From UBA7887 sp964408735 (GTDB taxonomy: Bacteria; Pseudomonadota; Alphaproteobacteria; UBA7887): a stretch of 64,000 bases of DNA. The notes beneath the pieces are model-generated. The model worked only from the letters and a program-made list of their open reading frames with translations. It did not search any database and was not told the DNA's origin. Positions 42,795 to 51,213 of this stretch are shown here, piece after piece. A program made the position numbers and the translations under genes. The stretch spans positions 1 to 64,000 of the forward strand of contig CAYPAX010000001.1 in the NCBI GenBank assembly GCA_964408735.1, in the 5' to 3' direction. The first letter of the stretch is position 1. Each line of letters starts with the position of its first letter.

Positions 42795-43561
42795 TGGTTA
42801 CGCTGCATCTGTTCCATTTGCTCGCGCATCTGTTCCTGCATCTGGCGCATCTGCTCCATCTGCTCAGGCGTCAGCATGTCTTCCATATTCGGCATCTCGG
42901 TGCCCGCCGGCATGTTCTCCATGTGACCGCCTGCGCCGCCACCGCCAGGCATCGGTGCGCCGCCGCCGCCACCAGGCATGCCGCCGGGCATCTGCATGAC
43001 GGAGGTTCCCGGCGGCAGCTCGAACAATGAGGGGTCTTGCGGGCCGCGCTGCAGGCTGTTCAGCGTGATCGAGACAGGGCCGGCGAAGCCATCGCCCGTG
43101 GCCTGGCCTTCCATGCGCATCATGATGCCGTCGCCCGTGATCCAGGCATGCCCGTCGAAGCTGCCGTTGGCGTCGCCGCCCTGCATGCGGTACTTGGTGG
43201 TGTTTTCGCCGAGCACGGTTTCACTGCCCAGCGCGACCGGGTTGTAGGCATCCATGTTGTCGGTCGGCATGCCGCCGCGGTCGATGGGCATTTCCATGGC
43301 CTGGCCCATTTGCGGCATCAGCATGTAGATGACACCGAGATCGGGGCGCTTGATCATGGTCTGCGCACTGCCCTGCATCATCATCTCGCGGCGCTCGGTC
43401 GCGCCGGCGGCATTGACCCGGAAGGGCATGTCGGGCTGGCCGCCCATGCGCATAATGCCCTCGCCGGAATAGCTGGCGGTCGGCTGCGGCACATTGTCGG
43501 CTTGCGCGGCGACGGACAGGGTCAACGAGACGGCCGCGGCGGAAATGAGCATAAGTCGCAT
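42791..43561 (-). CDS. Exported protein with a Met/Gly- and Met/Gln-rich tail (DUF4412-like)
   Basis: The roughly 256-residue product has a signal peptide (MRLMLISAAAVSLTLSVAAQA) and an LolA/DUF4412-like beta domain (YSGEGIMRMGGQPDMPF; KYRMQGGDANGSFDGHAWITGDGIMMRMEG). The C-terminal 70 residues are extremely Met-, Gly- and Gln-rich, with GGMPGGGGGAP, then EQMEQMRQMQEQMREQMEQM, likely a helix. Such tails can bind copper(I) or form coiled coils. ATG 43561 has AGGAG upstream; a longer frame upstream lacks this site. It is coupled to the exported gene downstream and is divergent from hyuA. Confidence 0.78.
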   Translation of the reverse strand: MRLMLISAAAVSLTLSVAAQADNVPQPTASYSGEGIMRMGGQPDMPFRVNAAGATERREMMMQGSAQTMIKRPDLGVIYMLMPQMGQAMEMPIDRGGMPTDNMDAYNPVALGSETVLGENTTKYRMQGGDANGSFDGHAWITGDGIMMRMEGQATGDGFAGPVSITLNSLQRGPQDPSLFELPPGTSVMQMPGGMPGGGGGAPMPGGGGAGGHMENMPAGTEMPNMEDMLTPEQMEQMRQMQEQMREQMEQMQRNQ

Positions 43562-43682
43562 GGGCGCACTCCTGTCAGATTGTTGCCTCAGCGTACCAAA
43601 CTGCGCCCGCGACAACAATTTCGGTTCCTTAAGCTGCGCCAGCGTGTAGCATCGCCGCCGGATTCGGGCTGGCGGGGTTTGC

Positions 43683-45767
43683 ATGACAGAGAACGGAACG
43701 GTTCGGCTTGCCGTCGATATCGGCGGCACCTTCACCGATGTGGCACTGGAGCGTGGCGGCGAAATCGTTGCGAGCAAGGTGCCGACGACGCCGGCGGCGC
43801 CGGAGGACGGCGTCATGGACGGGTTGGCGGCAGTGCTCGCGGCTGCCGACGTGGCGCCGGGCGAGGTGGGGCTGGTGCTGCACGGCACCACGCTTGCCAC
43901 CAACGCCATCATCGAGCGCAAAGGCGCGCGCACGGCGTTGATCGTCAGCGAGGGCTTTCGCGATTCGGTCGAGATGGCCTACGAGAACCGCTTCCAGCAA
44001 TATGACATCAATGTCGAGAAGCCGGCACCGCTGGTGCCGCGCTATCTGCGCTGGCCGGTTCGCGAGCGCATGAGCGCGAAGGGTATGCCCGTGACCGCCC
44101 TCGACGAGACGAGTGTCGCCGCGCTGAGCCCCGAGATCGCCCGCCAGGGCATCGAGAGCATCGCCGTCGGCCTGTTGCATTCTTATGCCAACGATTCCCA
44201 CGAGCGCCGCGTCGGCGAGGTGCTGCGCGCCGCCCACCCGGATATTCCGGTCACCCTGTCGTCCGAGGTCTGTCCGGAGATCCGCGAATACGAGCGCCTG
44301 TCGACAGCCTGCGCCAATGCCTATGTGCAGCCGACCATGGCGCGCTATCTCGGCGCCCTGGCGGAGCGGCTGCACGGGCACGGCCTTGCCTGTCCCCTGC
44401 TCATGATGATGTCGTCCGGCGGCCTGACGACGCTCGAGACGGCGATGCGCTTTCCCGTGCGCCTGGTCGAATCCGGCCCGGCGGGCGGCGCCATCCTGGC
44501 CAGTCGCCTCGCTGCGGAGCGCGGCCTTGCCCGGGTGCTGTCCTTCGATATGGGCGGCACCACCGCCAAGATCTGCCTGATCGACGACGGTGCGCCGCAG
44601 ACCGCGCGCAGCTTCGAGGTGGCGCGCGCCTATCGCTTCACCAAGGGCAGTGGCCTGCCGCTGAGGATTCCGGTAATAGAAATGGTGGAGATCGGCGCCG
44701 GTGGCGGCTCCATAGCGCGCCTCGATTCCCTGGGCCGGGTGCGGGTCGGGCCGGACAGCGCGGGCGCGGTACCGGGACCGGCTTGCTATGGCGGCGGCGG
44801 TGCGGATGCGACGGTCACCGATGCGGACCTGGCGCTCGGGCGCATCGATGCCGCGAGCTTTGCCGGCGGCGACATGCCGCTTGCCGAGGACAAGGCCGGG
44901 GCGGCGCTGACGCAGAGCCTGGGCGAAGCCCTCGACATGACACCGCCGCTTGCCGCCTTTGCCATATCGGAAGTGGTCGAGGAGACCATGGCGAGCGCCG
45001 CGCGGGTGCACGCGGTCGAGCTCGGCAAGGATACCGGCGGGCGCACGCTTGTGGCCTTTGGCGGCGCCGCACCGCTGCACGCGGCCCAGCTCGCCGAGAA
45101 GCTCGGCATGGACGAGGTGGTGGTGCCCGCCGATGCCGGGGTCGGCTCGGCGGTCGGCTTTCTCAAGGCACCGATAGCCTACGAAGTGGTGCGCAGCCAG
45201 TTCAGCCTCTTGAGCCGCTTCGATGCGGAGGCCGCGCAGCGCCTGCTGGCTGAGATGCGCACCGCTGCCGAGGCCGTGGTTCGCCTCGGCGCCCCCGACG
45301 CCTCCTTGCGCGAGAGCGGCAGCGCCCAGATGCGCTACAACGGCCAGGGCCACGAGATTTCGGTCGCCGTGCCCGATCCCCTGACCGCCGAAGCCTTGCG
45401 CGAGGCGTTCGAGGCGGCCTATCGCCGCCATTACGGCCGCAGCATTCCCGGCGTCGATATCGAAGTGCTGACCTGGACGCTGGAGCTTGCGACCGAGGTC
45501 GCTGCGCCGGCGCCCGTCGCCGATCAGCCGCCGCACGAGGCAAAGAGCGATGCCGCGGCGCGGCCCCTGTTCGACCGCAATGCCGCGGCCTTCGTCGAGG
45601 CCGCATTCTATCGCCGCAGCGACCTGGCGCCCGGCGCCCGCCTTGCCGGCCCCGCCTTGATCGCGGAAGCGCAGACGACTACCGTCGTGCCGGCGGGTTT
45701 CAGCGCCTCGATCGACGGCGCAGGCGCGATCGTCATGCGCCGACAGGGAGAGGGAGACGAAGCATGA
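43683..45767 (+). CDS. hyuA: N-methylhydantoinase A / 5-oxoprolinase-type subunit (ATP-dependent)
   Basis: The 694-residue protein is a HyuA subunit: N-terminal ASKHA-type ATPase motifs RLAVDIGGTFTDVALE and HGTTLATNAIIERKGAR, with LVESGPAGGAILASRLAAE and LSFDMGGTTAKICLID in the middle. IGAGGGSIARLDSLGRVRVGPDSAGAVPGPACYG and FGGAAPLHAAQLAEKLG complete the family pattern. It hydrolyses hydantoin-like or oxoproline-type rings using ATP, together with HyuB. The next gene overlaps by four bases. Acetone carboxylase and acetophenone carboxylase subunits belong to the same family, so the substrate is uncertain. Confidence 0.92.
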   Translation: MTENGTVRLAVDIGGTFTDVALERGGEIVASKVPTTPAAPEDGVMDGLAAVLAAADVAPGEVGLVLHGTTLATNAIIERKGARTALIVSEGFRDSVEMAYENRFQQYDINVEKPAPLVPRYLRWPVRERMSAKGMPVTALDETSVAALSPEIARQGIESIAVGLLHSYANDSHERRVGEVLRAAHPDIPVTLSSEVCPEIREYERLSTACANAYVQPTMARYLGALAERLHGHGLACPLLMMMSSGGLTTLETAMRFPVRLVESGPAGGAILASRLAAERGLARVLSFDMGGTTAKICLIDDGAPQTARSFEVARAYRFTKGSGLPLRIPVIEMVEIGAGGGSIARLDSLGRVRVGPDSAGAVPGPACYGGGGADATVTDADLALGRIDAASFAGGDMPLAEDKAGAALTQSLGEALDMTPPLAAFAISEVVEETMASAARVHAVELGKDTGGRTLVAFGGAAPLHAAQLAEKLGMDEVVVPADAGVGSAVGFLKAPIAYEVVRSQFSLLSRFDAEAAQRLLAEMRTAAEAVVRLGAPDASLRESGSAQMRYNGQGHEISVAVPDPLTAEALREAFEAAYRRHYGRSIPGVDIEVLTWTLELATEVAAPAPVADQPPHEAKSDAAARPLFDRNAAAFVEAAFYRRSDLAPGARLAGPALIAEAQTTTVVPAGFSASIDGAGAIVMRRQGEGDEA

Positions 45768-47485
45768 GCGGCGACGCACTGGCGGGCATCCGCACGCAGC
45801 TCCTCTGGGACCGCCTTATCGCGGTCGTCGAGGAACAGGCCCAGACCCTCATCCGCACCGCCTTCAGCAACACCGTGCGCGAGGCCGGCGACCTGTCGGC
45901 AGGCGTCTTCGACCTGCAGGGACGCATGCTGGCGCAAGCAGTGACCGGCACGCCGGGTCACGTCAACGCCATGGCGGCCTCGGTCGGGCATTTCCTCGAA
46001 AAGTACGGCCTCGATGGAATGCACCCGGGCGACGCCTACATCACCAACGACCCCTGGCTCGCGACCGGTCACCTGCACGATTTCACCGTGGTCAGCCCGA
46101 CCTTCCGGGGCACCGAGTTGGTGGCGCTGTTCGCCTCGACCTCGCACGTCGTCGATGTCGGCGGGCTGGGCTTCGGGCCGGACGGCCGCCAGGTCTTCGA
46201 GGAGGGGCTTTACGTGCCGATCCTCAAGCTGCTCGACCGTGGCGAGGTCAACCAGACCCTTATCGATATGGCGCGCGCCAATGTGCGCGAGCCCGAGCAG
46301 CTCGAAGGCGACTTCTACTCCCTTGCCGCCTGCAACGATATCGGCGGCCGGCGCCTGCTCGCCATGATGGACGAGTTCGCCCTCGACGATCTGGGGCCGC
46401 TTGCCGACCACATCGTCGAAACCTCGCACCGGGCCATGGTCGAGGAGGCGCGCAAGCTGCCCCAGGGCACCTGGTCCCACGCCATGCGCATCGACGGCTA
46501 CGAGGCGCCGCTCGATCTGGTTGCCGAGCTCAGCATCGGCGAGGATGGCATCGATATCGATTTCGGCGGCACCTCGGGCGTCTCCGATTTCGGCATCAAC
46601 GTGCCGCTCAGCTACACCCAGGCCTATGCCACCTTCGGCGTGCGCTGCGTCGTCGGCAACACCATTCCCAACAATGCGGGCTCGCTGTCGGCGGTGCGGG
46701 TGACGGCGCCGGAAGGCAGCATCCTCAATGCGCCGCCGCCGCGCGCGGTGGCCGCGCGCCACGCCATCGGCCAGATGCTGCCGGACGTGGTGCTGGGTTG
46801 CCTCGCCCAGGCCGTCGACGGCATCGCCCCGGCGGAAGGCACCTCGTGCCTGTGGAATTTCGTGCTCTATGGCGGCGCCGGCATTGCCGGCCACAGCGGC
46901 GGCGCCAATGCGACGCCGTTCACGGTCACCCTGTTCCACAATGGCGGCGTCGGCGCCAGGCCCGACAAGGACGGCCTGTCCGCCACCGCCTTTCCCTCGG
47001 GCGTGCGCAACACGCCGGTGGAGATCAACGAGGCCATCTCGCCGATCCTCGTGCACCGCAAGGAGTACCGCCAGGATTCCGGCGGTGCCGGGCGGCGGCG
47101 CGGCGGCCTCGGCCAGGTCATGGAGATCGGCAATGTCGAGGGCACGCCGTTCGCCGTCTCGTCCATGTTCGACCGGGTCAACCATGCGCCGCGCGGCAGG
47201 CTCGGCGGTGGCGACGGTGCCTGCGGCAAATCGGCGCTGGCCTCGGGCGAGGAGCTGGCGCCGAAAGGCCGGCAGATCGTCCCCGCGGGCGATACCCTGG
47301 TGCTCGACATGCCGGGCGGCGGTGGCTACGGCCCGGCTTATGCGCGCGAGCCGGCGCGCGTTGCTGCCGACGTTCGCGACGGCCTGGTCAGCGCCGACGC
47401 GGCCTTGCGCGACTATGGCGTGGTCTTGGACGAGGCCGGCGCGGTCGATGACGCGGCAACGGCAACAATACGAAACAATAGGTAA
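45764..47485 (+). CDS. hyuB: N-methylhydantoinase B-type subunit
   Basis: The 573-residue protein pairs with HyuA (ATGA overlap, with GGGAG upstream). Family motifs: RTAFSNTVREAGDLSAGVFDLQG, HVNAMAASVGHFLEKYG, HPGDAYITNDPWLATGHLHDFTVVSP, YTQAYATFGVRC, and the C-terminal VLDMPGGGGYGPAYAREPA. Together the two subunits open cyclic amides with ATP. The last codons (NNR then TAA) lie inside a copy of the inverted-repeat end at 47477, so the repeat supplies the stop codon and the C-terminus may be a little altered. It converges on the alpha/beta hydrolase gene. Confidence 0.92.
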   Translation: MSGDALAGIRTQLLWDRLIAVVEEQAQTLIRTAFSNTVREAGDLSAGVFDLQGRMLAQAVTGTPGHVNAMAASVGHFLEKYGLDGMHPGDAYITNDPWLATGHLHDFTVVSPTFRGTELVALFASTSHVVDVGGLGFGPDGRQVFEEGLYVPILKLLDRGEVNQTLIDMARANVREPEQLEGDFYSLAACNDIGGRRLLAMMDEFALDDLGPLADHIVETSHRAMVEEARKLPQGTWSHAMRIDGYEAPLDLVAELSIGEDGIDIDFGGTSGVSDFGINVPLSYTQAYATFGVRCVVGNTIPNNAGSLSAVRVTAPEGSILNAPPPRAVAARHAIGQMLPDVVLGCLAQAVDGIAPAEGTSCLWNFVLYGGAGIAGHSGGANATPFTVTLFHNGGVGARPDKDGLSATAFPSGVRNTPVEINEAISPILVHRKEYRQDSGGAGRRRGGLGQVMEIGNVEGTPFAVSSMFDRVNHAPRGRLGGGDGACGKSALASGEELAPKGRQIVPAGDTLVLDMPGGGGYGPAYAREPARVAADVRDGLVSADAALRDYGVVLDEAGAVDDAATATIRNNR

Positions 47486-47493
47486 CTGTCACC
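47477..47493. repeat. Single end copy of the GGTGACAGTTACCTATT element
   Basis: AATAGGTAACTGTCACC is identical to the outer 17 bases of the 18901-19040 element. Only one arm is visible here, and it provides the TAA stop of hyuB. It may be a solitary terminal repeat left after deletion or imprecise excision. It lies between the convergent hyuB and hydrolase genes. Confidence 0.8.
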
Positions 47494-47504
47494 ATTTATT
47501 TGAG

Positions 47505-48332
47505 TTAAGACTCCAAGGCCACGCGGATCAGATCTCCGGCCGCCTGCAGCACTGTCTCGCGGGCGTCCTTGTGCGGTGAATGGCCGCAGTCGGGCAGCAG
47601 CATGGTGCTGACCGGGCCGCTCACCGCTGCCGCGATGGCCTCGAGCTGGGCCGGCGTGCCGTAGGCATCGTCGCTGCCCTGGATGGCCAAGACCGGACAG
47701 GTCACGACACGCAGATAGCCCTCGATGTGAAAGGCTTCGAAGTCGGGATCGAGCCAGGCATTGGCCCAGCCCCGGAAGGCGCTATCGACGCTCTCGCCAT
47801 GGAAGCGCGCCAGGCGTTCGCGCAGGCCGCCCATGCGGTAGGCGGCGACGGCCGTCTCAATGCTGGCGATGGATACGGCTTCGACGAAGACATGGGCGGC
47901 TTCGCTGACCACGCCGCGGATGCGCGAATCCAGCGTCGAGGCGGCCAGCAAGGCGATCGACGCCCCGTCCGAATGCCCCACCAGCACCGTTTGCTGCACC
48001 CCTGTGCGGTCGAGCAACTCAGGCAGCACGCTGCGCCCCTCTTCGTGCATGAAGTCGAGCTCGCGCCGGTAGGGAGGCGGCAATGGCTCGGAGCCGCCAT
48101 AGCCATAGCGGTCGTAGACCAGCGCGCCGCAGCCGCTGGCGGCAGCCAGGGCGGCCGGAAAGTCGCGCCATTGGCCGATACTGCCAAGGCCCTCGTGCAG
48201 GAAGACCAGCGTCGGCGCCACATCGGGCGCGGGCCCGAGCCAGACAGCGTTGAGCCGCCGGCCGCCGGCCTCAACACTGAGCTGTCGCGACGGCAGACCG
48301 TGGTCCGTGCTTGTGCTAGCCTCTTCGCTCAT
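47505..48332 (-). CDS. Alpha/beta-fold hydrolase
   Basis: The 275-residue protein has the alpha/beta hydrolase pattern: the oxyanion-region HEGLGSIGQWRDFP, YDRYGYGGSEPLPPP, the nucleophile elbow VGHSDGASIALLAA, the acid region LAIQGSDDAYGTPAQL and the catalytic His in LPDCGHSPHKDARE. It belongs to the family often labelled alpha/beta hydrolase or MhpC-like esterase; substrates are usually small esters or C-C bonds. It converges on hyuB. The IS3-derived end sequence lies 37 bases upstream of its start (48332), so its promoter region may have been changed by the insertion. Confidence 0.9.
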   Translation of the reverse strand: MSEEASTSTDHGLPSRQLSVEAGGRRLNAVWLGPAPDVAPTLVFLHEGLGSIGQWRDFPAALAAASGCGALVYDRYGYGGSEPLPPPYRRELDFMHEEGRSVLPELLDRTGVQQTVLVGHSDGASIALLAASTLDSRIRGVVSEAAHVFVEAVSIASIETAVAAYRMGGLRERLARFHGESVDSAFRGWANAWLDPDFEAFHIEGYLRVVTCPVLAIQGSDDAYGTPAQLEAIAAAVSGPVSTMLLPDCGHSPHKDARETVLQAAGDLIRVALES

Positions 48333-48368
48333 AAACGAAGTCTAGAGCGCTTGTGGGGACGGGGCCAT

Positions 48369-48563
48369 TGACCTGAGCCCCGAAATCTCCCTCATCTGTT
48401 AGGAGAGTCCGTCACAGAGGAGACGGACATGAGGCAATCACGATTTACCGAGGAACAGATCATCGCGATTCTGGCTGAGCAGGAGCGCGGGCTGAAGACG
48501 GCGGAGGTCTGCCGCAAGCACGGGATCAGTCCGAATACATTCTACAAATGGAAGGCCAGGTAT
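48369..48563 (+). mobile_element. Remnant of an IS3-family insertion: left end and start of orfA
   Basis: TGACCTGAGCCCCGAAATCT (48369 on) looks like an IS3-family terminal end, followed by a GAGGAGACGGAC ribosome site and the first 45 codons of orfA with its HTH (RFTEEQIIAILAEQERG). The homology stops at 48563, where AraC-type coding sequence begins in the same frame. No orfB and no right end are present. Confidence 0.75.
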
Positions 48564-48938
48564 ACCCAGCTGGTGCGCCAGCAGTCGCATGCGGATTCGG
48601 CGGTGCGCCAGGCCGAGGGGTGGCTGGCGGAAAACTTTCGCGAGGAAAACGCCGTGGCTGCCGTCGTCAAAGTCTGCGGCATCGCCGAGCGCAGCCTCAA
48701 GCGGCGCTTCAAGACGGCAACGGGATCGACATTGATCGGCTACGCGCAGAATCTTCGCGTCGAAGAGGCGAAGCGACTGCTCGAGAGCGAGCCGATGTCG
48801 GCCGACGACATTGCCGCCGCGGTGGGCTACGAGAACTTCGCCTTCTTCCGCCGGGTATTCAAGCGCAGCACAGGGATGACGCCAGGGCAATACCGGCGCA
48901 TGTTCCGTACCTTCACTGCCACAGACAGCGCTTCCTGA
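48429..48938 (+). CDS. Chimeric regulator: IS3 OrfA HTH fused in frame to an AraC/GlxA-type DNA-binding domain
   Basis: Residues 1-45 are IS3-type OrfA (KTAEVCRKHGISPNTFYKWKARY, a transposase HTH). From TQLVRQQSHADSAVRQAEGWL on, the protein is the DNA-binding half of an AraC-family (GlxA-like) regulator, with both HTH motifs: AVAAVVKVCGIAERSLKRRFKTAT and SADDIAAAVGYENFAFFRRVFKRSTGMTPGQYRR. The 169-residue product has no sensor domain. An insertion with loss of the regulator's 5' half would produce this. The frame is intact and carries the transposase ribosome site, so it may be expressed. The diiron gene starts 123 bp downstream and may be its target. Confidence 0.85.
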   Translation: MRQSRFTEEQIIAILAEQERGLKTAEVCRKHGISPNTFYKWKARYTQLVRQQSHADSAVRQAEGWLAENFREENAVAAVVKVCGIAERSLKRRFKTATGSTLIGYAQNLRVEEAKRLLESEPMSADDIAAAVGYENFAFFRRVFKRSTGMTPGQYRRMFRTFTATDSAS

Positions 48939-49061
48939 CACTTCTTGGCACGAATGGATCGTTTTTGACATCGGGCGATCTGATGCCTGGTATCGGACCC
49001 GCCTATCCTTTCCAGCGTCGCAACAGACACTCGGCCCGACCGGCCAGGAAAGGGTTCCACC

Positions 49062-50003
49062 ATGAACACGCTCACGCTAGCCACCGCCAACACCGAGACG
49101 AGCCGTTACCAACGCTGCATCGATGCCTCGAAGCGGGTTCGCTGGGACATCGACGCCGACGTCATCCGCGGCCGGCAGTTTGATACCTCGCATAAGTTCC
49201 TGCCCGACGGCCTCTCGCTGACGCCGCTCTTCAGCAGCCTTGCCAGGCACGAAAGGCGCTTCGTCAGCCAGATCCAGGGCCGCACCTATGCCAAGGTGTT
49301 CGGCTTGGCCGAGCGCTTCGTCAACGCCAAGGTGCTGGAGGTCAGCCGCGACCACTGGTTCGGCGACCAGACCGCACTCGAGGCCCTGGTCCGTTTCAGC
49401 GACGAGGAGCTTAAGCACCAGGCGTTGTTCCGCCGCATCGACGCCATGATCGGGGACGTGCTGCCGTCCGGCTATAACTTTGCCTTCGATGCCGATGACG
49501 TCGCCCGCACGGTTCTCGGCAAGGGCACCTGGGCGGTGCTCGGCCTGACGCTCGACATCGAGCTGTTCACCCAGCTCCATTATCGCCAGAGCATCGAGAC
49601 CGACGAAGCGCTGTCGCCACTGTTCCGCGATGTTTTCCTCTATCACTGGAAGGAGGAAAGCCAGCACGCGATCCTCGACGAGCTGGAATGGCTGCGCCAC
49701 GACGCCACGCTCAACGACGCCGAGCGCGACCAGGGCGTCGCCGAGTTCATCGAGCTGGTGATCGCCATCGACGAGATCCTTCAGGCCCAGGCAGAGGCCG
49801 ACGGCCAGTACTTTGCGGCGAATTGCGGACGCACGATTTGCGAGGCCGAGGCGATGACGGTCAGTGCCGGCTTTCTCGAAGCCTATCGCTGGCAGTACAT
49901 CCACTCCGGCGCCCAGCATCGGCGCTTTAGCGATGTTCTGGGCAGCCTGATCACCAAGCAACAGGGCCATCGCATCGAGGCAGCGCTCGCCACCCTGGCC
50001 TGA
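49062..50003 (+). CDS. Ferritin-like diiron protein
   Basis: The 313-residue helical protein has two EExxH-type diiron motifs: DEELKHQALFRRID (near residue 115) and WKEESQHAILDELEWL (near 197), plus helices with acidic residues between them (LDIELFTQLHY). This pattern fits a four-helix diiron oxygenase or ferritin-like protein; the exact family (for instance AurF-like N-oxygenase) cannot be fixed by eye. Iron is carried in a carboxylate-bridged pair. AGGAAAGGG lies upstream of the ATG. It is preceded by the chimeric AraC regulator and followed by a strong hairpin terminator. Confidence 0.75.
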   Translation: MNTLTLATANTETSRYQRCIDASKRVRWDIDADVIRGRQFDTSHKFLPDGLSLTPLFSSLARHERRFVSQIQGRTYAKVFGLAERFVNAKVLEVSRDHWFGDQTALEALVRFSDEELKHQALFRRIDAMIGDVLPSGYNFAFDADDVARTVLGKGTWAVLGLTLDIELFTQLHYRQSIETDEALSPLFRDVFLYHWKEESQHAILDELEWLRHDATLNDAERDQGVAEFIELVIAIDEILQAQAEADGQYFAANCGRTICEAEAMTVSAGFLEAYRWQYIHSGAQHRRFSDVLGSLITKQQGHRIEAALATLA

Positions 50004-50018
50004 CGTCAATACAGAGAG

Positions 50019-50043
50019 GGGTGGCCCCACGGGGCCACCCTTT
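50019..50043 (+). terminator. Rho-independent terminator after the diiron gene
   Basis: GGGTGGCCCC and GGGGCCACCC form a perfect 10-bp inverted repeat with a very short centre, followed by TTT. It ends the plus-strand diiron transcript 15 bp after its stop codon; the T-run is short, but the stem is strong. Confidence 0.75.
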
Positions 50044-50046
50044 CGG

Positions 50047-50457
50047 CTAGCGCCGCGGCGGGAAATCCGCTTTCGCTTTGGCCCTCGCCAGCGGCCTGCC
50101 GTCCGCGGCAAGAGCGCGTACCGTGAACTCATAGGTATGGCTGGTGCCCGGCGGACAGGGGCCCTTATAAGTGAAGGTCTCGTAGTCGGCCTCGGCGATC
50201 GTGCCATCGCCGCTGTTGGGCGCTGTGCCGCCGCCATGGTTGAAGGGCTTGAAATCCAGATCCACCAGCTTGACCTCGAAGCGGGCCGTGCCGTCCGGCA
50301 CGTTCGACAGCGCGATCTCCGGCGGCACCTTGGTGCAGCGCTCGATGCCGTCCCAAGCAAAGGCGATGGCGAAATCCTCGGCGCTCGCGGCGGAGGTGTG
50401 GAATACGCCTGCACAGACTGCTGCGATGGCTGTCAGGGCTGCCAATTTCATTATCAT
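50047..50457 (-). CDS. PEBP/YbhB-like exported protein
   Basis: The 136-residue protein has a signal peptide (MIMKLAALTAIAAVCAGVFHTSAAS) and a phosphatidylethanolamine-binding-protein fold: PPEIALSNVPDGTARFEVKLVDLDF, FNHGGGTAP and YKGPCPPGTSHTYEFTVRALAADG. Bacterial YbhB/YbcL members bind small anionic ligands; a kinase-inhibitor role is not established in bacteria. Mature location is periplasmic. The next in-frame ATG at 50451 has a slightly better-spaced ribosome site (AGGA). It converges on the diiron gene, with a terminator between them. Confidence 0.86.
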   Translation of the reverse strand: MIMKLAALTAIAAVCAGVFHTSAASAEDFAIAFAWDGIERCTKVPPEIALSNVPDGTARFEVKLVDLDFKPFNHGGGTAPNSGDGTIAEADYETFTYKGPCPPGTSHTYEFTVRALAADGRPLARAKAKADFPPRR

Positions 50458-50596
50458 GTCCTGTGGTTGTAAGGCCGGTACGGCACGATTAGCCCACTAT
50501 AGCTGCTATCGTACCGCCACGCGATATTTGACGCTCGGCCGGCCTGCCGTCATCATCGGCGCATTGTATTCATGAGGAACGGGAGGCATGAGACAA

Positions 50597-51088
50597 ATGG
50601 GACATCTTCGCAAACTCTTCATCGGCGCTACCGCGGCCATTGCGATGGCGGCCTTCGGGCACAACGCCAACGCCCTCGAAGTGAACGAGACCGGGACTTT
50701 CAAGGCGAGCGCTGATGAGGTCTGGCAGGTGGTCAAGCAGTTCGGCGACATTCACAAATGGCACCCGTGGTTCGCCGAAACCACCACTTTCGGTGCGGAT
50801 GGCGTGTTCTACCGCCGCATCGTGACCCCTGACGGCGGCTGGGCACTGGAGACCCTCGACGCCTATTCCTGGGCCGACAAGTCGATCACCTACAGCGTCG
50901 TCGACGGCGTCTTCCCGATTGCCAATTATACCTCCACCATTTCGGTGAGCAGCGCCGGAAGCGGCTCGACCATAAACTGGGCCTCGAGCTTCGATGCCGT
51001 GGGCATGCCCGATGCCGACGTCCAACAGCTCATCATCGATGCCTATCAGGCCGGTTTCCAGGCCGTCGCGGCGGCTACCGGCGAATAG
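50597..51088 (+). CDS. Exported SRPBCC-superfamily (polyketide cyclase-like) protein
   Basis: The roughly 163-residue protein has a signal peptide (MGHLRKLFIGATAAIAMAAFGHNANA) and an SRPBCC domain: KASADEVWQVVKQFGDIHKWHPWFAET, GVFYRRIVTPDGGWALETLDAYS and SVVDGVFPIANYTSTISV. The fold is a hydrophobic-ligand pocket (START/Bet v1-like). ATG 50597 was chosen because GGGAGG sits ten bases upstream; ATG 50588 is too close to it. Ligand unknown. A clear terminator follows the gene. Confidence 0.85.
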   Translation: MGHLRKLFIGATAAIAMAAFGHNANALEVNETGTFKASADEVWQVVKQFGDIHKWHPWFAETTTFGADGVFYRRIVTPDGGWALETLDAYSWADKSITYSVVDGVFPIANYTSTISVSSAGSGSTINWASSFDAVGMPDADVQQLIIDAYQAGFQAVAAATGE

Positions 51089-51111
51089 GCCGCAGGATAG
51101 AGACTACAAAG

Positions 51112-51133
51112 GCCCCGCTTCGGCGGGGCTTTT
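51112..51133 (+). terminator. Rho-independent terminator after the SRPBCC gene
   Basis: GCCCCGC and GCGGGGC form a 7-bp stem with a stable TTCG loop, followed by TTTT and a further T-run. Clear terminator structure for plus-strand transcription. Confidence 0.88.
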
Positions 51134-51213
51134 CTTTTGCCGCCAGACCCGTTCTACTCTTGCGCTGCGCGGCGCGTTTCGGGTATGGGCGGTCGCGAAA
51201 GGGAGATATGCCC

